Shown in pieces: positions 46,232 to 54,914 of a stretch of 64,000 nt of DNA; position 1 is the first letter of the stretch; each line of letters starts with the position of its first letter. The notes beneath the pieces are model-generated. The model did not search any database. It saw nothing but the letters and a program-made list of their open reading frames with translations, and was not told where the DNA came from. Made by a program: the position numbers and the translations under genes. The stretch comes from an uncultured Prevotellaceae bacterium (GTDB lineage Bacteria; Bacteroidota; Bacteroidia; Bacteroidales; Bacteroidaceae): contig ONDP01000001.1 of NCBI GenBank assembly GCA_900316645.1, positions 124,001-188,000 of the forward strand, given 5' to 3'.

Positions 46232-47296
46232 ATGGGAAAATTAGCTGTTTATAAGTATGTAGCCATGATGTTTCTCGTGCTACAACTTATTGTTTCTGCC
46301 TACACATTCTTAGGCTTGTTCGGAGGTGATGTCAATCCTGCCGGTAATATGGCAAGAGCTATGGTTGTTTATATACTTCCCATATTGATTATCGCCAACT
46401 TCCTGTTGTTGATTTACTGGTTGGTTCGCAAGCGCTGGGTGTATGCCATCATTCCTTTGGTAACGCTCCTGTGCTGCATCCCATATATGGGAACATTGGT
46501 ACAGCCACGTTCTGTCAGCGAGAAACCTGTAGCACCTGAGGAATTAGTGGTGGCTACCTATAATGTGGCTCGCTTCAACAGAGAGACAAGTGGCTTCCTT
46601 GCTCAGGACATTCTGGCAGAAATGAAACGCCAGAAGGTGGATGTGTTCTGTGTTCAAGAGTATATGGAGAATAGTGGCGACCGCAAGAACACCGATTCAT
46701 ACAAGGAATATTTCCCATATGTGGCAATGGCAGGCAGAGACGGTGTGATTTTCAGCCGTTACCCCATCAAGAGCGTTAAACCGTTCCTCTTCGATGATTC
46801 CAACCAGGCTGCATTATATGCTGACATTGACGTGAAGGGACAGATGATACGTGTATTCTCTGCACACTTGGAAAGTACTGGTATCAACCGCACGATGTAC
46901 AAAGCCGGCAAACTGGAGGCGCAAGGAATTAGTGTAGAAAATAATCGCGTGCTCAATGCCATCTACGGCAATTACACATTAGGTATGATTTTCCGCGCCA
47001 GTCAAGCTAACATGCTGGCACAACAAATTCAGTCATCTAAGATTCCCTGTATTGTATGCGGTGACTTCAACGATGTGCCCTACTCTTACGTTTATAAGAC
47101 GATGTTGGGTAATCTGGTGGATGGTTTCAAGGAATGCGGCGGTGGTTATATGAATACTTATCGCGGTAAGAAGAATGTACGTATCGACTATATTTTCCAT
47201 AGTGAGTCGCTTGAAGGTCTGAGCTATTACAGAACCGACCTCACCTATTCCGACCACTATCCAGTCTTTATGCGTTTTAAATTTCCCGGAAAGTAA
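46232..47296 (+). CDS. Membrane-anchored endonuclease/exonuclease/phosphatase protein
   Basis: 354 aa. Three hydrophobic helices in the first 95 residues, then an EEP-fold catalytic domain: VVATYNVARFN, FCVQEYM (metal Glu), FSAHLES, VCGDFNDVP (catalytic Asp/Asn), IDYIFHS and YSDHYPVFM (catalytic His). The domain probably faces the periplasm, acting on phosphodiesters of DNA, phospholipid or another molecule; the substrate is unknown. Coupled to the hybrid kinase gene upstream. Convergent with the AlaX-type gene, 2 bp apart, leaving no room for a terminator. Confidence 0.87.
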   Translation: MGKLAVYKYVAMMFLVLQLIVSAYTFLGLFGGDVNPAGNMARAMVVYILPILIIANFLLLIYWLVRKRWVYAIIPLVTLLCCIPYMGTLVQPRSVSEKPVAPEELVVATYNVARFNRETSGFLAQDILAEMKRQKVDVFCVQEYMENSGDRKNTDSYKEYFPYVAMAGRDGVIFSRYPIKSVKPFLFDDSNQAALYADIDVKGQMIRVFSAHLESTGINRTMYKAGKLEAQGISVENNRVLNAIYGNYTLGMIFRASQANMLAQQIQSSKIPCIVCGDFNDVPYSYVYKTMLGNLVDGFKECGGGYMNTYRGKKNVRIDYIFHSESLEGLSYYRTDLTYSDHYPVFMRFKFPGK

Positions 47297-47298
47297 AG

Positions 47299-47763
47299 TT
47301 ACACGATTTTGAATCGTACACGGAACGAGTGTTCGTGTTCGTCCCAGTTAGTGCCAAGCATCTCAAAACGGCCTATCTGACTGGTTGAGCGTACGTGTTT
47401 GCCAATGCAAGGACAAACGTCGTAGTCGCCTATCCTAACCAAGCGTATCGTTTCAGAAGCATCGTCGGGCAGGCGGTCGAGAGAAATGCCTTCAGGCAGT
47501 TCGTCCTGTGTGACAAATTCGAACGTTACAGGCAGGTCTTCCTCTATCAGTTCGTTCATGCGGCGTTCTATCTCTTTTTCTTCCTGACGAGTCGGCTTAT
47601 GGTCAACATAAAAACTCATCTTACTCTTCTTGCGCTCGATGTGGGCATTATGTGAACGCTCACATCCAAACAATCTGATCATCGTCTGGTTCAGCAAATG
47701 CTCAGCTGTATGTGCAGGGGGAAATTCCTCCTTGTTATGCTCGTTAAGAATATAGTCACCCAT
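47299..47763 (-). CDS. AlaX-type alanyl-tRNA editing protein
   Basis: 154 aa, related to the editing (second additional) domain of alanyl- and threonyl-tRNA synthetases. Such stand-alone proteins hydrolyse Ser-tRNA-Ala or similar mischarged tRNAs in trans. The zinc ligands are intact: H18-x3-H22 in HTAEHLL and C119-x3-H123 in CIGKHV. No synthetase catalytic core is present. The specificity (Ser or Gly) cannot be assigned. The gene starts right after a heptamer array that overlaps the end of the GH13 gene. Confidence 0.85.
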   Translation of the reverse strand: MGDYILNEHNKEEFPPAHTAEHLLNQTMIRLFGCERSHNAHIERKKSKMSFYVDHKPTRQEEKEIERRMNELIEEDLPVTFEFVTQDELPEGISLDRLPDDASETIRLVRIGDYDVCPCIGKHVRSTSQIGRFEMLGTNWDEHEHSFRVRFKIV

Positions 47764-47819
47764 AAACTCTAAACTATGAACTATGAACTCTAAACTATGA
47801 ACTCTAAACCCTAAACTTC
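47764..47819. repeat. 7-bp periodic array between GH13 and AlaX-type genes
   Basis: Eight consecutive heptamers of consensus RAACTMT (AAACTCT, AAACTAT, GAACTAT, GAACTCT, AAACTAT, GAACTCT, AAACCCT, AAACTTC). On the coding (minus) strand it encodes the last residues and stop of the GH13 protein and abuts the ATG of the next gene. Confidence 0.85.
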
Positions 47820-49456
47820 AGCACATACGCTCCTCGTGCATCCATAGTCAGTCGGATTGCACCATCGCGTTTAATAGCCGTATCCTCCTTCTCTTTTGTC
47901 AGCAGGTCGGTAACAAGATATGTGCCTTCCTCAAATTCAAGATAGTCGAAGGCATGTGCTGGAATCTTTACGTCGATAGCAACAGCATAGTCGTCAAAAT
48001 TAACAGCAACAAGAAGCACCTCTTTACCAGCCTTACGCAGGAACACATACTGGCGTTCCAACTGGGGGTTGACATACATCAGATCGAAGAAGACACCTTC
48101 AGAAACAGCCTTCTCCTTGCTGGCTATCTGCATAGCACGCTTATGTATATCGAAAATCTGTTTCTCCTTGGCTGTCAGCTTCTTATCAGCAGCTCGGCAG
48201 AGCGTGTCAATGCTCCAGTAATCAAAGATTGTTGTACGTCCGTCGTTACCACTGAAACCCTCCTTGTCCATTCCGTGCTCACCATATTCCTCACCAGCAT
48301 AAAGCATGAATGGGTTCTGCTGCATCAACAGCGAGGTTATCATAGCAGGCACACCTTTCATTGCATCGGCAGCAAAGAAATCGCTGGCTATACGTTGCTC
48401 GTCATGGTTCTCAAGGAAATAGAGCATGTGGTCACGAATATCGTCGGTCTGTTGCCAAGCCCCTGTAATGGAGGATGCCGGAGCATGGTGACAAATGACA
48501 GCACGCATGGTGTCATACATTCCCACCTTGTCATATAACCAGTCGAAACCAGCAGCAATGTAATTACGATACTGAGCCGGGTTATACACCTCGCCGACGA
48601 AAACAATATGCTTGTATTTCTGCTTCACGATAGCAGTAGCATACTGCCAGAAGGCTGCCGGCACCATCTCTGCCATATCACACCTGAAACCGTCAATACC
48701 TTTTGACGCCCAGAACAACAAGATGTCTGTCATCTTCTTCCACGTGTCGGGAATGGGTTCGAAATGACCTACCCCGCCGGCATAATAATCAACACCATAG
48801 TTCAGTTTGACAGTCTCATACCAGTCGTTCTTACCTGGTGCATTATCGAAATGATCATTACCTGTAGCCTTGGCAGGTTCCTCCATATAAGGCTCAGCCT
48901 CGTCGTGATAGAGGTCAAAATGAGGGGCGAAGAGCTGACCGGGACAATAATAGAAATTATTATTCACGGGGTCGAAGCCACACTGGGTATCATCATTCTC
49001 GCCCAAGTCCTTCACTCCTGCCGGTTTACAGATAGAGTGATATTGTCGAGCCACATGGTTGGGCACAAAGTCGATAATGACTTTCAGCCCAGCCTCATGC
49101 GAACGCTCGACAAGTGCCTCGAACTCCTGCATACGGTTGGCTACATCCACTGCCAAATCCGGATCTATGTCATAATAGTCGGTAATGGCATAGGGAGAGC
49201 CAGCCTTGCCCTTTACAATAGCAGAATGTTGGCGAGGAATACCATAGGAGGTATAGTCGGTGGTAGAGGCATGACGGATAATTCCCGTGTACCAGATATG
49301 ACTGACACCCATCTGTGTCAAGCCCTTCAATACTTCAGGGGTGAAATCGGCCATCTTTCCCGAGCCGTTCTCCTGCAATGTACCGTCTTCCTGTCTGTTG
49401 GTGTTCCTGTTTCCGTAGAGACGAGTGAACACCTGATAGATAATCACCTTACCCAT
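47804..49456 (-). CDS. Cytoplasmic alpha-amylase-family (GH13) enzyme
   Basis: 550 aa without a signal peptide, so intracellular. (beta/alpha)8 barrel with the GH13 regions: DFVPNHV (region I), GFRCDMAE with nucleophile Asp260 (region II), VFVGEVY with acid/base Glu289 (region III), FLENHDEQR with stabilising Asp352 (region IV). A small beta domain follows (about 470-550). Probably acts on glycogen or imported malto-oligosaccharides; hydrolase versus transferase cannot be settled. A good Shine-Dalgarno AAAGGAG precedes the ATG, unusual for this genome. Downstream of fabD by 48 bp. Confidence 0.9.
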   Translation of the reverse strand: MGKVIIYQVFTRLYGNRNTNRQEDGTLQENGSGKMADFTPEVLKGLTQMGVSHIWYTGIIRHASTTDYTSYGIPRQHSAIVKGKAGSPYAITDYYDIDPDLAVDVANRMQEFEALVERSHEAGLKVIIDFVPNHVARQYHSICKPAGVKDLGENDDTQCGFDPVNNNFYYCPGQLFAPHFDLYHDEAEPYMEEPAKATGNDHFDNAPGKNDWYETVKLNYGVDYYAGGVGHFEPIPDTWKKMTDILLFWASKGIDGFRCDMAEMVPAAFWQYATAIVKQKYKHIVFVGEVYNPAQYRNYIAAGFDWLYDKVGMYDTMRAVICHHAPASSITGAWQQTDDIRDHMLYFLENHDEQRIASDFFAADAMKGVPAMITSLLMQQNPFMLYAGEEYGEHGMDKEGFSGNDGRTTIFDYWSIDTLCRAADKKLTAKEKQIFDIHKRAMQIASKEKAVSEGVFFDLMYVNPQLERQYVFLRKAGKEVLLVAVNFDDYAVAIDVKIPAHAFDYLEFEEGTYLVTDLLTKEKEDTAIKRDGAIRLTMDARGAYVLKFRV

Positions 49457-49504
49457 ACCTTCGCTCCTTTACATATTTAAATTGTATGATTAAAATAATA
49501 AATT

Positions 49505-50392
49505 TCAGACAATTCCGTGTACAGACACTTCCTTGTTAATCTTGGAAATCATGCCCTGAAGAGCCTTACCCGGTCCACACTCGGTGAAGTCGTCAGCACC
49601 GTCGGCAATCATATTCTGAACACTCTGAGTCCAACGTACAGAACTGGTCAACTGAGCTATCAGATTTGCCTTGATTTCAGCAGGATCAGTATGAGGCTTA
49701 CCATCCACATTCTGATAAACAGGGAATTTTGGCGCCTTGATATCCGTCTTCTCAATAGCAGCCTGCAACTCGTCCTTGGCTGGTTGCATCAGTGGAGAGT
49801 GGAAAGCACCACCCACCTTCAGAATCAAAGCACGCTTGGCACCTGCAGCCTTTAACTGCTCACAAGCCTCGTTGATGGCTTCAATATCACCAGAAATAAC
49901 CAACTGACCAGGATTGTTGTAGTTGGCACAAACCACGATATGACCCTCACGGTTGATAGAACGGCAAACTTCCTCGACCTGCTCGTCGGAAAGACCGATA
50001 ATAGCTGCCATTGTTGAAGGCTGAGCCTCGCAAGCTTTCTGCATAGCCATAGCACGGGCATATACCAGTTTCAGACCATCTTCAAAACTCAGAGCACCAG
50101 CTGCAACCAAAGCAGAGAATTCACCCAGAGAGTGACCTGCAGTCATATCAGGCTGAAATTTATCACCCAGGCAGATAGCTGAGATTACTGAGTGCAGGAA
50201 AACAGCAGGCTGAGTCACCTTTGTCTGCTTCAAATCTTCGTCAGTACCCTCAAACATAATGTCGGTAATACGATAGCCGAGAATATCATTAGCCTTCTCA
50301 AAAAGTTCTTTCGCTGTAGCGTTGTTGTCGTAGAGGTCCTTACCCATTCCTACAAACTGAGCTCCCTGTCCGGGAAAAACAAATGCTTTCAT
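49505..50392 (-). CDS. fabD: Malonyl-CoA:ACP transacylase
   Basis: Loads malonate onto acyl carrier protein for fatty-acid elongation. 295 aa, standard length. Starts FVFPGQGAQFVGMG; nucleophile Ser88 in AGHSLGEF; catalytic His198 in GGAFHSPLM; malonate-binding Arg in YARAMAMQ; C-terminal ECGPGKALQGM. Other fab genes are not adjacent. The gene is transcribed from a TACCTTTG box divergent to the DUF4301 gene. Confidence 0.96.
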   Translation of the reverse strand: MKAFVFPGQGAQFVGMGKDLYDNNATAKELFEKANDILGYRITDIMFEGTDEDLKQTKVTQPAVFLHSVISAICLGDKFQPDMTAGHSLGEFSALVAAGALSFEDGLKLVYARAMAMQKACEAQPSTMAAIIGLSDEQVEEVCRSINREGHIVVCANYNNPGQLVISGDIEAINEACEQLKAAGAKRALILKVGGAFHSPLMQPAKDELQAAIEKTDIKAPKFPVYQNVDGKPHTDPAEIKANLIAQLTSSVRWTQSVQNMIADGADDFTECGPGKALQGMISKINKEVSVHGIV

Positions 50393-50442
50393 TTTCTTAC
50401 TTTTACTTGATTAATTCTACTTACATTATATATTATTGGGTG

Positions 50443-50450
50443 CAAAGGTA
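50443..50450 (-). promoter_or_regulatory. -7 box of fabD
   Basis: TACCTTTG on the minus strand, 50 nt before the ATG; no clear -33 box. Confidence 0.55.
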
Positions 50451-50490
50451 CGGTTTTTTTTCTTATTTAAGGCATATTTTGTGCAAAACA

Positions 50491-50522
50491 TTTGGTTTTA
50501 TCACAGAAAACCCATATCTTTG
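50491..50522 (+). promoter_or_regulatory. Promoter of the DUF4301 gene
   Basis: TTTG (50491-50494), 20 bp, TATCTTTG (50515-50522), 32 nt before the ATG. Confidence 0.8.
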
Positions 50523-50554
50523 CAAATTAGAATCTACTAATTTATTTTAATATT

Positions 50555-52072
50555 ATGTTATCACAACAAGACCTGAAACAACTTGCCCAGAAGGGCATCA
50601 GTGAAGCACAAATCGAGCGTCAGCTTGGTGAGTTTAAAACCGGTTTCCCATTCCTCAAACTTGAAGCTGCTGCCGCTATCGGACGTGGTATCGTAGCTCC
50701 TAACGAGGCTGAGCGCAAACAATACGTCAGCGCATGGGAACAGTATAAGGCTGCCGGTCGTCGCGTAGTAAAGTTCGTACCTGCCTCAGGTGCTGCCAGT
50801 CGTATGTTCAAGGACATGTTTGCCTTTGTGGATGCTGACTATGACGTACCTACCACCGATTTCGAGAAGAAGTATTTCGACAACATTGAGAAATTTGCTT
50901 TCTATGCAGAACTGGATGCTGCCTGTCAGAAAAACGAAGGAAAGGGTATCAAGGCTCTCATCGCAGACGGTAACTATAAGGCTGTTGCAGCAAACATGCT
51001 GAAAGCCGAGGGACTCAACTACGGACAACTGCCCAAGGGCTTGCTTTTGTTCCACAACTACCCAGAAGGACCACGCACTCCGATGGAGGAACATCTTGTA
51101 GAAGGTGCACTTTATGCTGCATCTAACGGCGAGGCTCATGTACACTTTACCGTTTCGCATGAGCACATGGAACTGTTCAAGCAGAAAGTTGCCCAAAAGG
51201 CTGATATCTACGCTGAGAAATACGGTATCAAGTATGATATCACCTTCTCAGAGCAGAAGCCCTCAACCGATACCATTGCAGCCAATCCCGATGGAACTCC
51301 ATTCCGCAATAGCGACGGTTCTTTGTTGTTCCGCCCAGGTGGTCACGGTGCACTGATTGAGAACCTTAATGAAATAGAGGCTGACGTTATCTTTGTCAAG
51401 AATATCGACAACGTGGTGCCTGATCGTCTGAAACCCGAAACAGTTGAGTGGAAACAGATTATTGCCGGCGTTCTCGTTACCCTGCAGCAGAAAGCTTTCG
51501 ATTATCTGCGTCTGCTGGATAGCGGCAAGTATTCTCACGAGCAGATTGAGGAAATCATTCGCTTCGTACAGCAAGACCTCTGCTGTCGCAAGGCTGACAT
51601 CAAGGATTTAGAGGATGCAGAACTCGTTATCTATCTGCGCAAAAAGCTCAATCGCCCCATGCGTGTTTGCGGTGTGGTAAAGAATGTCGGTGAACCTGGC
51701 GGTGGCCCGTTCCTCACTTATAATCAGGATGGTACCGTTTCACTGCAGATTCTCGAGTCGAGCCAGATTGACAAGTCGAACAAGGAGTATATGGAGATGT
51801 TTACAAAGGGTACCCACTTCAATCCCGTTGACCTTGTCTGCGCTGTGAAAGACTATCAAGGCAATGCCTTCGACCTGCCTAAGTATGTTGATCCAACTAC
51901 AGGTTTCATCTCACAGAAGTCTAAGTCTGGTAAGGAACTGCAGGCACTTGAGTTGCCAGGACTCTGGAACGGAGCCATGAGCGACTGGTCAACCATCTTC
52001 GTGGAAGTACCTCTTGGAACCTTCAACCCTGTGAAGACAGTCAACGACTTGCTCCGCGACCAGCATCAGTAA
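50555..52072 (+). CDS. DUF4301 protein, nucleotidyltransferase-like
   Basis: 505 aa, cytoplasmic. Matches the Bacteroidetes DUF4301 family from memory. The motif FVPASGAASRMFKDM near residue 75 resembles the nucleotide loop of sugar-1-phosphate nucleotidyltransferases. RPGGHGALIENLNEIEADV followed by VKNIDNVVPD resembles the sugar-site strand of UDP-sugar pyrophosphorylases. This suggests an NDP-sugar pyrophosphorylase fold; activity is inference. Own promoter, own terminator, monocistronic. Confidence 0.8.
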   Translation: MLSQQDLKQLAQKGISEAQIERQLGEFKTGFPFLKLEAAAAIGRGIVAPNEAERKQYVSAWEQYKAAGRRVVKFVPASGAASRMFKDMFAFVDADYDVPTTDFEKKYFDNIEKFAFYAELDAACQKNEGKGIKALIADGNYKAVAANMLKAEGLNYGQLPKGLLLFHNYPEGPRTPMEEHLVEGALYAASNGEAHVHFTVSHEHMELFKQKVAQKADIYAEKYGIKYDITFSEQKPSTDTIAANPDGTPFRNSDGSLLFRPGGHGALIENLNEIEADVIFVKNIDNVVPDRLKPETVEWKQIIAGVLVTLQQKAFDYLRLLDSGKYSHEQIEEIIRFVQQDLCCRKADIKDLEDAELVIYLRKKLNRPMRVCGVVKNVGEPGGGPFLTYNQDGTVSLQILESSQIDKSNKEYMEMFTKGTHFNPVDLVCAVKDYQGNAFDLPKYVDPTTGFISQKSKSGKELQALELPGLWNGAMSDWSTIFVEVPLGTFNPVKTVNDLLRDQHQ

Positions 52073-52099
52073 ACGATTATCGTCAAATGATAAACTGAC

Positions 52100-52136
52100 A
52101 AAGAGGACTCACCGCGAGTCCTCTTTCCTTTTTTCC
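52100..52136 (+). terminator. Terminator after the DUF4301 gene
   Basis: Perfect 11-bp stem AAAGAGGACTC (52100-52110) / GAGTCCTCTTT (52116-52126), loop ACCGC, then CCTTTTTT. Confidence 0.92.
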
Positions 52137-52167
52137 CGTTTCCTTCTATTATCTCAAAATAATTTCG

Positions 52168-52175
52168 TAAATTTG
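52168..52175 (+). promoter_or_regulatory. -7 box of the PIF1-like helicase gene
   Basis: TAAATTTG, 15 nt before the ATG at 52191. Confidence 0.5.
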
Positions 52176-52190
52176 CAGCAGATTACGAAA

Positions 52191-53936
52191 ATGGCAAAAC
52201 TCGAAATTCATACCCTTGACACGGACAACCGCGAGTGGCAGCAGGCGCTGCAAATCATACAATATACGCGAAGGTCGCTTTTCCTTACCGGCAAGGCTGG
52301 TACGGGTAAATCTACTTTCCTGCGCCACATCGCTGAAACTACGAAGAAGAAACACGTTATCCTGGCTCCTACAGGAATAGCTGCCATCAATGCCGGTGGT
52401 CAGACGCTTCACTCCTTCTTCAAACTGCCTTTTCACCCCCTGTTGCCCAACGATTCAAGTTACTCCATCCGTAACATACGAAAGACGCTGAAATATAGTG
52501 GTGAACTAACCAAACTGCTACGGGAACTGGAACTGATTATCATTGACGAGATATCAATGGTACGTGCTGATATCATAGACTTTATCGACAAGGTATTGCG
52601 CATCTACTGTCGTAATATGCGTGAACCTTTTGGTGGCAAGCAACTGTTGCTGGTGGGCGACATATTCCAGTTGGAACCTGTTATCAAGGAAGATGAATGG
52701 CGACTGATGCAACCCTTCTATGCGTCAGCTTATTTCTTTGCAGCCAAGGTTTGGCAGGAGATGCAACTCGTGAGTATCGAACTCAGAAAGGTTTACCGAC
52801 AGAGCGATTCACAATTCATTGGTCTGCTGGACCGCATCCGTCAGAATCATGCTACAGATGCCGATCTGCAATCCATCAATGCCAGAGTGCACCAAAGCTC
52901 GAAACAGAAAGAGAATGGTTTCGAAATCACCCTTGCCACCCGACGAGACACGGTAGATTATATCAACGACCTGCATCTGTCGGAGTTGGAAGGTGACTCA
53001 ACCATTTTCAAAGGACACATCAAAGGCGATTTCCCTGAGACCTCCCTACCCGCTCCCATGGAACTGGAAATAAAACCCGGTGCCCAGGTTATCTTCATCA
53101 AGAACGACAAGGAGAAACGCTGGGTGAACGGCACCCTTGGTGTTGTCATCTATATTGACGAAGGGGAAGGCATCATCACGGTGGTTGATGAAGACGGTCA
53201 CGAATATGACGTAGAACGTGAGGTATGGGAGAACATGCGTTATACCTTCAACGAGAAAGAACAGAAAATCGAGGAAGAAATGCTGGGTTCCTTCATACAG
53301 TTCCCACTACGACTGGCTTGGGCTATTACCGTACACAAGAGTCAGGGTCTGACCTTCCGTCACGTAAAAATTGACTTCTCGGGCGGTGGCGCCTTCGCTG
53401 GCGGACAGACGTATGTGGCTTTGTCACGCTGTACATCATTGGAGGGAATCACACTCGAAGCCCCTATCCGCCGGAGCGATATCTTTGTCAGGGCTGAGGT
53501 GGTAGCCTTTGCCAACCGTTACAACGACGGTCAACTGATTAAACAAGCTATTTACGAAAGCAAGGCTGACAAGGAATACCACGATGCTATGGAAGCCTTC
53601 GACCGCCAAGACTTTGACGCTTTCCTCCAGAATTTCTTCTTGGCCATTCATAGCCGCTATGATATTGAGAAACCTGCTGCCAAACGGCTTATTCGCCGGA
53701 AGTTGGGTATTATCACCAAGTTGCAACAACAATGTCAGCAACTGGAAGACCGTATTCGTAAAAAAGAGGAAACGCTCAAACGACTGGCTGCCGAATACGT
53801 TCTGCTGGGACGTGAATGCGAACACGAGCACATGCCTGAAGCCGCTATCCGCAATTATGAGAAAGCACTGGAACTCTATCCTGACGCTATGGAAGCCAAA
53901 CGTCGCATTAAGAAACTAAAAAAAGATAAGACATGA
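52191..53936 (+). CDS. PIF1/RecD-like DNA helicase with C-terminal TPR
   Basis: 581 aa superfamily 1B helicase. Walker A LTGKAGTGKSTFL near residues 32-44; motif Ia LAPTGIAAINAGG; Walker B IIIDEISMVRAD; motif III LLVGDIFQLEPV; motif V/VI WAITVHKSQGLTF and QTYVALSRCTS. The C-terminus has a coiled coil (about 515-535) and a TPR-like pair (PEAAIRNYEKALELYPD). PIF1 enzymes unwind G-quadruplexes and R-loops. ATG 52191 is chosen because the longer TTG start lies in the -7 box. Its stop overlaps the ispE start (ATGA). Confidence 0.9.
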   Translation: MAKLEIHTLDTDNREWQQALQIIQYTRRSLFLTGKAGTGKSTFLRHIAETTKKKHVILAPTGIAAINAGGQTLHSFFKLPFHPLLPNDSSYSIRNIRKTLKYSGELTKLLRELELIIIDEISMVRADIIDFIDKVLRIYCRNMREPFGGKQLLLVGDIFQLEPVIKEDEWRLMQPFYASAYFFAAKVWQEMQLVSIELRKVYRQSDSQFIGLLDRIRQNHATDADLQSINARVHQSSKQKENGFEITLATRRDTVDYINDLHLSELEGDSTIFKGHIKGDFPETSLPAPMELEIKPGAQVIFIKNDKEKRWVNGTLGVVIYIDEGEGIITVVDEDGHEYDVEREVWENMRYTFNEKEQKIEEEMLGSFIQFPLRLAWAITVHKSQGLTFRHVKIDFSGGGAFAGGQTYVALSRCTSLEGITLEAPIRRSDIFVRAEVVAFANRYNDGQLIKQAIYESKADKEYHDAMEAFDRQDFDAFLQNFFLAIHSRYDIEKPAAKRLIRRKLGIITKLQQQCQQLEDRIRKKEETLKRLAAEYVLLGRECEHEHMPEAAIRNYEKALELYPDAMEAKRRIKKLKKDKT

Positions 53937-54766
53937 TTACAACTCCTATTGCCAAAATCAATCTCGGACTGAATGTTGTAGAACGGCGACCTGACGGCTA
54001 TCACAACCTGCAAACTGTCTTTTATCCTGTCGCTATCAAAGACGCACTCGAAGTGTGTGCTATGTCAGATGATTTTCCTTCACCCTATGACTGCGACATC
54101 AAAGTAACCAACATCCGCATTGAGGGCGACGAACAGCGCAACCTGGTGGTCAAAGCCTACCATCTGCTGAAAGCCGATTTCCCGTCACTGCCTCGCCTTC
54201 ATGCCCACCTCTATAAAGGTATTCCGACACAGGCAGGAATGGGTGGAGGGTCGAGTGACGCCTCGGCTATGCTGCTATTACTGAACCGTGAGTTCCAGCT
54301 CGGACTTTCTGAGGAACAACTCATCGGCTATGCCGCCAAATTAGGTGCAGACTGTGCTTTCTTCGTTATGAACCGCCCTGCTTATGCTGAGGGAATTGGC
54401 GAAAAACTACAGCCTATCAACCTTGATCTCTCTAACTGGTATATTGCCGTTGTCCGACCCGATATTCCTGTACCTACGAAAGAGGCTTTCTCACGCATTA
54501 CACCTGCTTTCCCCCAGAAATGTTGCAAGGACATTGTCATGCAGCCCGTAGAAACCTGGCGCGAAGAACTGACCAACGATTTCGAGCAGAGTGTTTTCGC
54601 ACTGCATCCCGAAATTGGTGCCATCAAGGAAAGGCTCTACCAATTAGGTGCCACCTATGCAGCTATGAGTGGAAGCGGCAGTGCCCTCTTCGGACTGTTC
54701 AAGAACCCTATTGATGTTGAAAGGGAATTCGAAGGGATGTTTTCCATTTGTATCAAAATGGCATAA
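53933..54766 (+). CDS. ispE: 4-diphosphocytidyl-2-C-methyl-D-erythritol kinase
   Basis: GHMP kinase of the non-mevalonate isoprenoid pathway. 277 aa. Catalytic start AKINLGLNV with RPDGYHNLQTVF; ATP loop AGMGGGSSDASA at 101-112; GADCAFFV (substrate Asp); C-terminal MSGSGSALFG. Translationally coupled to the helicase gene by a 4-bp ATGA overlap. Supplies precursors for the menaquinone side chain added by MenA elsewhere in this window. Confidence 0.96.
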   Translation: MITTPIAKINLGLNVVERRPDGYHNLQTVFYPVAIKDALEVCAMSDDFPSPYDCDIKVTNIRIEGDEQRNLVVKAYHLLKADFPSLPRLHAHLYKGIPTQAGMGGGSSDASAMLLLLNREFQLGLSEEQLIGYAAKLGADCAFFVMNRPAYAEGIGEKLQPINLDLSNWYIAVVRPDIPVPTKEAFSRITPAFPQKCCKDIVMQPVETWREELTNDFEQSVFALHPEIGAIKERLYQLGATYAAMSGSGSALFGLFKNPIDVEREFEGMFSICIKMA

Positions 54767-54833
54767 AAAAAGAATGATTGTCTCACGACAACCAGTCTTC
54801 TATTAACCTTAATAATCTAATACCATGAAAAAC
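54765..54833 (-). ncRNA. Candidate small RNA with own promoter and terminator
   Basis: Minus strand: CTTG (complement of 54868-54871), 20 bp, TATCTTTG (complement of 54840-54847). About 40 nt of AT-rich sequence follows, then a terminator hairpin: TGGTTGTC (complement of 54787-54794) / GACAATCA (complement of 54775-54782), loop GTGA, outer AGA/TCT pairs, then seven T. Predicted RNA about 65-70 nt. It contains a 5-codon micro-frame (ATG at 54826: MVLDY, stop). I have a vague memory of similar sequences between other Bacteroidales genes, unverified. Alternatively it is the 3' leader/terminator zone of the DUF3256 transcript. Confidence 0.5.
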
Positions 54834-54839
54834 ACATTG

Positions 54840-54871
54840 CAAAGATAGAGAATCTTTTCATACTTTGCAAG
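54840..54871 (-). promoter_or_regulatory. Promoter of the candidate small RNA
   Basis: CTTG, 20-bp spacer, TATCTTTG on the minus strand, in the gap after DUF3256. TTGCAAAG (54837-54844) and CTTTGCAA (54863-54870) form an inverted repeat covering both boxes. Confidence 0.6.
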
Positions 54872-54914
54872 TATTTTCGTATATTTGATGCGTCATTTAA
54901 CACGTTTTTGCATT

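Noticed and set aside
47764..47819. CRISPR-like repeat
   Set aside because: Units are 7 bp without spacers and no cas genes are present; a short tandem array is the right description.
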